A stretch of 24,765 bases of DNA from Ophiothrix spiculata (taxonomy: Eukaryota; Echinodermata; Ophiuroidea; Amphilepidida; Ophiotrichidae). The stretch's first letter is position 1. Each line of letters opens with the position of its first letter. Shown in pieces: positions 18,009 through 24,765 of the stretch. Below the pieces are notes generated by a model. It saw nothing but the letters and a program-made list of their open reading frames with translations. It was not told the DNA's origin and searched no databases. Position numbers and translations under genes: made by a program. The stretch lies in assembly GCA_000969725.1 (NCBI GenBank), contig JXSR01S022980.1; one strand, written 5' to 3'.

Positions 18009-18128
18009 TCATTTCTCTTGTCTTTTTTGAAAACTGGCTTTTACCTGTCCCCATGTGTGAATTGTGTTCCTATATACACAATTATAGTCTATGGTGGCAA
18101 TGTATCTTTCCAACAGTTCTATTTATAG

Positions 18129-18232
18129 AGGTCCAGACTGCATTAGGAAAAATCTTGCACAATATTGTCAGAATTATTTTATTTACAGGTACAAATATTT
18201 GTGCAAGATTACGTCTCTTGTATGCAGACCCG
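18129..18232. repeat. Inverted repeat around AATCTTGCACAATATT
   Basis: AATCTTGCACAATATT (18151-18166) pairs with AAATATTTGTGCAAGATT (18193-18210). The outer parts GGTCCAGACTGCAT and ATGCAGACCC also match in inverse orientation. It underlies the overlapping frames at 18053-18280 and 18091-18402, which are therefore not considered genes. Confidence 0.6.
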
Positions 18233-18642
18233 TCTTCACCATCCCCACAATCCCTTTCAGCATTTTATTTATTGATATGATATGCAGCTGGTTACCAAGG
18301 AACCAATTCCCATTTTGGATCAAACTTGTTATCAATTTGATCTTAACAGCCAATCAGATGTTTTTCATAAATTTGAAAATTAAATTCAATAATAATATAT
18401 AAGCACTGCCATTGGTGACTTAGTAGATAAAATAATGATAGTAATTATGCTGGTGAGACTGACCATATTTATTAATTTATTATTAATTTAAATGTCTTCT
18501 GACAATAGAGTTAGTTTTAATATTTCCTGAAATGTTTTCACATCAATAATTTGTTATTTAATATGGGTTTCCCAAGATGTTAATTCAAACATTCATATAA
18601 TGTACAGCCAATCAGGATGCAAAAATTTAAAGTAGACAAAGG
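18233..18642. other. AT-rich spacer
   Basis: It contains a short GATCAAA/TTTGATC inverted pair (about 18318-18342) and TATTAATTTATTATTAATTT-type simple sequence (18468-18490). I see no gene or larger repeat. Confidence 0.5.
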
Positions 18643-18878
18643 ACATGTTCACACTGAGAAATTTAGTCATGACTATATTCTCCCTCGTGAGCCACTCATT
18701 ACCAAATTCTCAGTGTGAACGCAATTTTAGAAAGTGTCTCGCTCGTGACCAAAAGTGACGCGCCACTTGTTTTAATGCGCAAGTCATGTCCCAGTGTGAA
18801 GGCAACTGATATGTTGTCTCGTCTAGAGCCACTCACGAGCAAGAATATAGTCATGACCAAATTATGTGTGAACACGCC
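18643..18878. mobile_element. ~236-bp MITE with TGTTCACAC..TAGTCATGACTATATTC ends
   Basis: The left end carries ATGTTCACACTGAGAAATTT, then TAGTCATGACTATATTCTCC, then CTCGTGAG. The right end, on the other strand, carries GTGTTCACACATAATTTGGT, then CATGACTATATTCTTG, then CTCGTGAG. Inverted similarity is about 55 bp per end. An internal CTCAGTGTGAAC (about 18709) repeats the terminal motif. It is more GC- and CpG-rich than its surroundings. The frame on the minus strand at 18699-18998 overlaps it and has no domain that I recognise. Confidence 0.72.
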
Positions 18879-18963
18879 CAAAGAGAATTGAAAAATGCAC
18901 AATTCACTTACGGTTCTGCGTTTCGCACGCTGACTTAAGCTAGTTTCAGAGTGTCTCTCATGA

Positions 18964-18988
18964 TGGTCGTACGACCAGCGTGACGTCA
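18964..18988. promoter_or_regulatory. TGGTCGTACGACCA palindrome next to a CRE-type TGACGTCA
   Basis: TGGTCGTACGACCA (18964-18977) is a perfect 14-bp palindrome. TGACGTCA (18981-18988) is the consensus CRE bound by CREB/ATF factors. They lie in a locally CpG-rich patch just right of a MITE. No gene start is recognised nearby, so function is unproven. Confidence 0.3.
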
Positions 18989-18999
18989 TCAATTTCAAG

Positions 19000-19500
19000 T
19001 GCGCAAAGTTTACCTTGTCTCATCTGGAAAATTTTGCGTCAAGCCTATATATGGATAACCTTGCCATAATGGTCGCAACGATACATTGTTTTGAGTTGGA
19101 ATAGATTTAGCTTTTCTCACCACAGACTATTGCAGTAATATGCAAATGTGTCGTTCTACATTACGACAATTCAAAATTTCAAATGCTTGGCCGTCTGCCG
19201 CAGTGGCAGCTACTCTGAAACCACGCAGACTTAGAGTTAGTTTGGCACATTCAACGGTCACATTGGTTTTGTCTAGTGATGATTCATTTGTTTTGACAAT
19301 TGAAGAGGCTAAGTCATTCTTCACAAAACATGTACTGTTTTGTGTATAACTCTATAAATTTGCTATCCATTTCCTCGAGAAATGTGATATTATCTGTACA
19401 CTTGCATTAAATTCTGATTGTTGTCCAAGATACCTAGCCCGTACAGGCCTTGTGTATTAGATGCATCCTAACCACCATACATACACTGATTTCATCTCAT
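19000..19500. other. Spacer with overlapping short frames, no gene recognised
   Basis: Frames of about 65-69 codons open on both strands at 19127-19349 in slightly GC-richer sequence. Neither shows a domain, signal peptide or splice context. Possibly the interior of an old repeat. Confidence 0.4.
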
Positions 19501-19524
19501 TTTAGTTGTAAAATGAAAAGTACA

Positions 19525-19680
19525 TTTCATTATGTGAGTGCAAGAAAGTCAAATCTGCAATGGCTGCCATATGTTATATTTATTGAACACCTTGTCAGTA
19601 GAAATGCAAAATCCTCAAAATTTGTGTCTCAAGACACTATATAGTGTGTAGTATAAATTTATGAAAAATGACAACTATGG
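19525..19680. repeat. Dispersed repeat, copy 1
   Basis: The block GCTGCCATATGTTATATTTA, then CACCTTGTC and AAATCCTCAAAATTT, is found again at 24345-24695 in the same orientation. The following TATAGTGTGTAGTATAAATT block matches there too, after an insertion in the second copy. It is an old interspersed repeat of unknown class. Confidence 0.65.
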
Positions 19681-19832
19681 CACTTGATATCTTTCATGCA
19701 TTTACATTACAATTTGTTACGTAATGTCTTAACTTTCCAGTCACACAATGCATTTAGAATATTTGATGCAATCAATCATGAAATGAGTCATTCATCGATA
19801 CCCGAGGTGTTTTTGTGAAACCAGAGTTGGTA

Positions 19833-19845
19833 CCCCCCCCCCCCC
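19833..19845. repeat. 13-nt poly(C) tract
   Basis: An uninterrupted run of C between TA and ATACACACC. It is a simple repeat prone to length error in sequencing. Confidence 0.9.
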
Positions 19846-19971
19846 ATACACACCATAAAGTCATCTTCAGTCATCATTTAATGTATTAATTACTTGTAAT
19901 GTTACCACAAAAGTTATCGTTTGAGTTTTGCAGCTTTAAAGGTTTTATCTTGTCAAATGGCAAATTTGTAT

Positions 19972-20188
19972 ACTTTGATCAACACCAAATAGGCGGGCCT
20001 CTTCACATCGTGAATTGATACAGCTAACCGCGTGCGTAGTTGTACACAGCACAACTGCAGGAGACACAACGCGCTTTGTACATGTGACTCGCGCATAAGT
20101 ATCTACGGAGGACGTGTAACTGGGATTACGTTTACTTGCGGATGAAGAAAAGCCTCATAATTCCCACCTATTAAGTGTTGATCAAAGT
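19972..20188. mobile_element. 217-bp MITE with ACTTTGATCAACAC ends
   Basis: The ends ACTTTGATCAACACCAAATA and (complement of right) ACTTTGATCAACACTTAATA match. The similarity continues through GGyGGG and on to CTCTTCACATC versus TTTTCTTCATC. The interior is GC- and CpG-rich, with CGCGTGCGTAG and a TGTACACAGCACAACTGCAG stretch. No coding region. Confidence 0.72.
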
Positions 20189-20530
20189 TGAGCAAGCTTG
20201 AGTGCATCAGGTTAACAGATGACACGTGTGAATTAAGCAAATCATAAATATTGTGTCTTTTTAGCCGACTCATTTGTAAAGAAAGGCATTGAGCAAGTTT
20301 GCCAGATTACAAAAAATAATAACTGTAAACCTTATTTAATACTGCTGTGTGTGAACGGTAAATATGAATTATTCTTAGTCATTAAGAGGAATAATAAAGA
20401 ATGATTGACTATCTATTATGAGACAATATATGCGTTTAGCATTGAACGCTTTGGACGTTGGAAATCACGGCGCAATTTAAACATACGCATACATTGATTT
20501 AAAATGGCTCAAATTTGTGAATAAGAATAA
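20189..20530. other. AT-rich spacer
   Basis: No repeat, motif or coding signal that I can support lies between the two inverted-repeat elements. Confidence 0.5.
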
Positions 20531-20665
20531 AAGATAATATTTATTGTATTTCCTGTCATCTATCATCTCATAATGGATGGGCGTACATTTAATTTTTGTA
20601 ATGGACGCCCATCCATTATGAGATATGGGACGATACATGAGAGGCAAAACAATAAATCTTATCTT
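20531..20665. mobile_element. 135-bp hairpin element with a perfect 19-bp inner stem
   Basis: TCTCATAATGGATGGGCGT (20566-20584) is the exact complement of 20605-20623 across a 20-nt loop. The outer arms AAGATAATATTTATTGTATT and the complement of the right end AAGATAAGATTTATTGTTTT also pair, with scattered mismatches between. Its size is close to that of the 3' UTR hairpin at 16033-16164, but the sequence is unrelated. Confidence 0.82.
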
Positions 20666-21717
20666 TGATTCCCTAAATCAAATACTACTTGTCATAGAAA
20701 GAAAAATGTAACAATGACTTCTTCCAAGAACATTTTTGTATTTTTTTGAATAGAGTTATAGCTTAGGTCATCACTGATTCTAAACTTGACATGTCTCGCA
20801 TAAACAAGTTGCAAGTATTCAAACATGTTAAATATCATAAAGGCAGGAGCATGTAATTATTGTGTTCAATTGTTTGGTGATTTGTCCAGTTTTAGGCAGT
20901 TTACTTGGACAGATGTTTTGTGTAAAAAAAAAGGATATCAGGGTAATACACATAATTCCATTATGTGGTCATGACATAAAGACTATTTCTTATACCACGT
21001 ATATACCAAATTTCATGAGACAAGGTTTTATAATTTTGTAGATATACCAATGCCTTTTAGGGGTCAAAGTCCCAATTTTGAATTATAAACATTTGGTTGT
21101 CATTGCAAAGGTAGTCAAAACATTGAATTTATAATTTTTGTTAATAAAAATATTGATTTTAATGGCATCTTGTGGATGCAAGATGAAATATCACGAAAGT
21201 CATTAATTTTTTGTGGAGGAACCTGTTTAACTTCAACATAAAGCATTTCTTTTTTATGTTGCTATCTATACTTAAACCAGAAATGCAAATATGACATGGA
21301 AACTTTTGAGAACTAGAATGTTTACCAAATCATAACTGGGCTCGGCCCGGCCCTAAACCTCCATTTTCCTGTATGCAAGGCTGAATTATGATTGGACAAA
21401 CTGACAACAAAATATTGTACATAATCAGTGACTTGGGTAACTTATGGGTATTTATATCTCTTCTTTCTTTCTTCATTTTGGTGTTTTGGGGAAAATTGCG
21501 TGCCTAGAGAAAGTTTAACAAATGGAAATATCTGATCTGAGCAATATAACTGAGCATAGAAGATAGCTATCTTTGGCTGGATGGTTTCATTTATTCAAGT
21601 CATTTCACTAAATTTGAAGGTACAGACAAAAGTTAAAAGTGTTCTGAACAAGCTTTTATCATTGAAGACAATGTCAATATGTGATTTTCTACCACAAATG
21701 TCCAGCTATGTCAGCAA
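20666..21717. other. Intergenic AT-rich sequence
   Basis: No gene is seen. CCAAATCATAA (about 21325) and TTATGATTGG (about 21385) form a short inverted pair around a GC-rich GGGCTCGGCCCGGCCC stretch, possibly the remnant of a small element. Confidence 0.5.
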
Positions 21718-21744
21718 TTTTTTTTTTTTTTTGGGGGGGGGGGG
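21718..21744. repeat. T15 followed directly by G12
   Basis: A homopolymer switch from 15 T to 12 G. The G run could form a quadruplex, and both runs are error-prone for sequencing. Small frames that cross it on either strand are not genes. Confidence 0.9.
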
Positions 21745-23340
21745 TACAGGATAAAATACAATTAAAGTTTTGTTCTGATGAATTTGAGATTTGTACAGAT
21801 CGAGATGTTCATGCCTTTCTTCAACCCCTTGCAGAATATCAGATTTCATCTCAACTCCAGATGACAAAATAGAAAGGTAACATTTTCTAGTTGTTGAATT
21901 GGAAAAGTGTAAAATTGAAAGTTTAACCCAAGTTTTAACAGTTTTATGCATTTTAACATGTCATGCTTCAAAGAATCGTAACTCCACTTTCGGTTGTTGT
22001 ATCAACAATTTCCAATTTCAAGCATAAGACACATTCTATTTGAATCTGCAACAAAAACAAAATTGATCAGTGGTTATATAGTGACATATACAGGGTGTGT
22101 CAACAGTAAAGAGCCATTATGTCATTTTAAAAATGCTTCAAATATTTTGTGTGACATGGTCTTACAAGTGTGGTAATCAATCTATTAAAATAGCTCTTTT
22201 CATTGACAAGTTAAAAATCATTAGCATCTATTATAGTGTCATGGTTTTCCAGGCATTCTGAACATGTGAACTTCAGTCTTGGTTATGAGGTTGATGACAT
22301 GTGCTTGCAAATCCAGGTCATTGGGGTGTATGGTATGAATCAGTGTTAAGCATTCAATTTATGGTGCATATATTTATTTTGTTCTGTAATCCTAAAAAAC
22401 AATTTTGTAAAGACAAAAAAAAAATGATTTTTGACTCACTCCAAACAACTTTAACCAATTTCTTTGTATTTTTGGATTTGTTTATTTTGAACGAATCTGA
22501 TTAGATGTACATACGCATTGTTTAAGTGTACAGATGCCTCATAAGTGTACAATGTAGATATACGGTAAGAAATGAATGAACATTTGATATATCCATACAT
22601 TTTTGGTGAAATTATGAGTAGATGTCAAGGGTGAGATATATACAAGTTTTCTCCCGTCAAATTTTACAAAAAAGACGAGGTGGAAATTTTTGGAGGTGAA
22701 TATTTGAGAAAGCTTTTATACCCTTTATATTGAGAAAAAAAAGGGAAATTCTAGTGTATAATATTTGTAAGAGGCGCAAATGAGATGAGAGAGTAAAAAT
22801 GAAATTTGTGTCCTCAATTTTATTTATCACAATGGTAATTCTGTATGTAGAGAAGATAAATATTGTGTTTGCTAATGTTCTGTGTATGTTGTTGAATAAT
22901 TCTCCTTTTTAGCTTCTAGATACGTTTGTTTGAAGCCGAGTCATTACTGGGGAATTTATTAATGGGAAGCATGTTCCAAAACTCTGCTATGATATGTACA
23001 TCCACATGCAGCGGTCATTATATATACATTGTTACCTTTAAATGACGAGAAAATCTTTCCTTTGTCTTCGACCTGATTTCACTTTGACCTATGCATTTTG
23101 ACATTTTGGTGTACCATACTAACAATTGCATAGTGTTTTTAGTTAACCGGCAGTGGATAAAAGTTATGGTCATGTGTCGTAAGTTAGGTTACCTTTCGGT
23201 AACATACTGGAAATGGGCAAAACCAGGAGTTTCAACTTTCAGCTTCTCAAACTTTAAAACTATTCATATTTGGATAGGACAAGTATATATATATATATTC
23301 ATAAAGAGTGAAAAGTAAGGAATCATCTTATGGTAGTTTC
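21745..23340. other. Intergenic AT-rich sequence
   Basis: An isolated ATACAGGGTGTGTCAACAG at about 22088 resembles the head of a mariner-type inverted repeat, but no partner end is found. TATATATATATAT lies near 23285-23298. Short frames at 21994, 22301 and 23091 show nothing recognisable. Confidence 0.45.
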
Positions 23341-23342
23341 AA

Positions 23343-23850
23343 TATACAGGGTGTCTAGAAAATATACAGGGTGTAAAATAACAAATATTTGACAAATGAA
23401 ATATGTTGATGCTATTTTTGCAACTAAGAACATGCTTAATATTCTACATAGGTACATACATCACAACTACAATCCAGAATCTTCCGGGTAAACCTCTTTT
23501 TAGGTTTTTATTAATCATCCGACCACTTTTTCAGGGTTTTTAAACTTTAAAAAATAATGACCCCAGATGACCACTTAAAATATGTTTACCCTAAATTCGT
23601 CATGCTGCATTGTCAACCCCCTCAAGGGGTATCCTAGTGCTCAAGTCTTATAGAAATTCATGAAAGTATGTGGGAATAGAGACAAATTTTGCAACTACTT
23701 GTACCTATCTTGATCATAGTGGTTTTTTGACCCCAAATGACCCCAGATCACCTTCAATTTCATAATTTTTATGTCACATGTGTAACTCTACCCTGGTAAT
23801 CTTGTGTCAAAATCTTAACAAAATCTATGGAAGTATGTGGGAATTGTGCT
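23343..23850. repeat. Two CAGGGTGT heads followed by two degenerate ~175-bp tandem units
   Basis: ATATACAGGGTGT occurs twice, about 20 bp apart, at the left edge. Two imperfect units follow. Each has TGACCCCAGATsACC (about 23558 and 23739) and GAAGTATGTGGGAAT (about 23664 and 23829). The structure suggests a truncated transposon with duplicated terminus and internal units. No closing end is found. Confidence 0.5.
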
Positions 23851-23867
23851 AAATTATGTGAATCACC

Positions 23868-23897
23868 GGCTCCGCATCCTGCGGCTCCGCATCCTGC
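23868..23897. repeat. Exact 15-bp tandem duplication GGCTCCGCATCCTGC
   Basis: Two identical 15-mers sit head to tail in an otherwise AT-rich region, just after the degenerate tandem units. Confidence 0.9.
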
Positions 23898-24344
23898 ACC
23901 GCTTTGATTAATTAACACATTAATTAATCCCTATTAAAAACCAAATTAGCTAAACACATACAGTTTTCATTTTATTAAAATATATTTATTCCTCTCTCAT
24001 ATGACACCAAATTTACTAATATATGATATAAAATAAGGGAATTACGACATGAAAAACATAGTGCAGTAAGGGAATTTGTTACTGCACCGCTGTATTAGGC
24101 TACCCAGTATATAACACATGACCTTATTACTTCTGCTAAACACAGTGATATATAGCACAAAATTTGTAACAAAAACTATTTCCCTTTTCTAATTATCATT
24201 TCAAGGCTGAAATAATCTGCTCATAACGATGACATCTCAACAAGACTTTGGGGCATGCTTCCCAGCTATATGAAAGGGCTCATTTGTGCCCCCTCTTTAT
24301 AAATGAAAGTATGTAACAGGGACTATGTCTCTAGATACCTCACT

Positions 24345-24695
24345 TTATCATGTGTATTCCAAGGAAGTTGTATTTGCTATAGCTGCCAAATGTTATATTT
24401 ATATAACACCTTGTCGTCAAAATTCAAATAATCCTCACAATTTTCTCCCAATACGTTGGTGGCTTTTGAAATGGTTCTTTGTGGTGTCACCTCAAGAACC
24501 ATTTCAGGAGCCACTGACTCAAGATTGGATACTTTCGGAATGAAAGTTGTTATCTTGTTTTCAGAAAATTTTGTCCTGTATAAAGAATATGAAACGTATT
24601 CTTTTCCAAATTTTTTTTAGACTTTTTGACTTTCATCTCTGATACTTGTATAGTGTATAATATATAAGTTATGACAAGTGGCAGCTATTGCATTT
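24345..24695. repeat. Dispersed repeat, copy 2, carrying a hairpin insertion
   Basis: AGCTGCCAAATGTTATATTT, then CACCTTGTC and AATCCTCACAATTT, matches 19562-19628. TATAGTGTATAATATATAAG and GACAAGTGGCAGCTATTGC near 24652-24690 match 19635-19680. About 200 bp in between is absent from copy 1. That insertion includes a 21-bp stem with one mismatch (24459-24479 with 24494-24514, GAAATGGTTCTT core). Confidence 0.6.
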
Positions 24696-24730
24696 TTGAC
24701 TTTGTTGCATACACATGACGACTTATGACA

Positions 24731-24736
24731 AATAAA
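24731..24736 (+). terminator. AATAAA hexamer near the right edge
   Basis: AATAAA is followed by GGTTGCTCAGTCTGATTTTC, a plausible poly(A) context on the + strand. No coding exon of a second gene is seen upstream. It could be a distal poly(A) site of the SSBP-family gene, the tail of a repeat, or chance. Confidence 0.25.
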
Positions 24737-24765
24737 GGTTGCTCAGTCTGATTTTCAAAACGGAA

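Noticed and set aside
18091..18402. 103-codon open frame, the longest in the window, with hydrophobic stretches
   Set aside because: Lies across an inverted repeat and AT-rich sequence, is overlapped by another frame, and has no recognisable domain or splice context. The Phe/Ile/Leu-rich content follows from T-rich DNA.
18699..18998. 99-codon minus-strand frame
   Set aside because: Overlaps a MITE (18643-18878) and its CpG-rich neighbour. No recognisable product.
19140..19349. Overlapping 65-69-codon frames on both strands
   Set aside because: No homology recognised and no exon boundaries. Coding on both strands is unlikely.
22088..22105. Isolated CAGGGTGTGTCAACAG resembling a mariner TIR
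   Set aside because: No inverted partner was found within a few kilobases, so no element boundary can be supported.
1..24765. tRNA, rRNA, snoRNA host sequences and CRISPR-like arrays
   Set aside because: Looked for by eye (B-box GGTTCGAATCC, C/D box pairs, regularly spaced direct repeats). Nothing convincing found. A covariance-model search would settle it.

Overview
The window looks like part of an intron-rich, AT-rich animal genome, probably a marine invertebrate. An echinoderm, hemichordate or cephalochordate would fit best, judged from gene architecture and repeat style, but this is an inference. No long open frame, operon, ribosome-binding site, tRNA, rRNA or CRISPR array is visible. 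The longest uninterrupted frames are about 100 codons and lie in repeats or UTR.

One gene is recognisable: the 3' half of a single-stranded DNA-binding protein gene of the SSBP2/3/4 family (Drosophila Ssdp, vertebrate SSBP/CSDP), on the + strand. Five coding exons can be placed to the base: 2563-2617, 11571-11641, 13761-13833, 14318-14439 and 15299-15415. All are flanked by GT..AG. Their phases chain without conflict and give 145 residues plus a TAA stop. The protein is the Gly/Pro/Met-rich C-terminal half of the family. The N-terminal LUFS/LisH domain must be encoded upstream of position 1. The last exon encodes an acidic, helix-prone tail ending DYFMQ, unlike the YSPSMTMSV-type end of the vertebrate proteins as I remember it. 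A likely 3' UTR runs to a poly(A) signal at 16673.

Bases 1-2562 are the end of an upstream intron. The 8953-bp intron between the first two exons holds most of the small transposons. The intron at 11642-13760 holds a dead mariner-like element with long inverted repeats and a TTAA-flanked MITE. The intron at 13834-14317 begins with a decayed tandem copy of the preceding exon. The intron at 14440-15298 holds a pogo-like MITE. Everything after about 16700 is intergenic or very long 3' UTR, with foldback elements and old dispersed repeats.

The rest of the window is a dense graveyard of short inverted-repeat elements with no shared termini, often flanked by TA, TAA or TTAA. Observations most worth a second look are: (1) the exon duplicate at 13847-13906; (2) the non-vertebrate SSBP C-terminus and a tandem 6-nt splice donor that may add or drop Val-Asn; (3) a 59-bp-stem hairpin in the 3' UTR; (4) a cluster of AGGTCA direct repeats with one-base spacing in the large intron; (5) a loopless 142-bp palindrome. 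I see no clear new multi-gene system. All alignments were made by eye.
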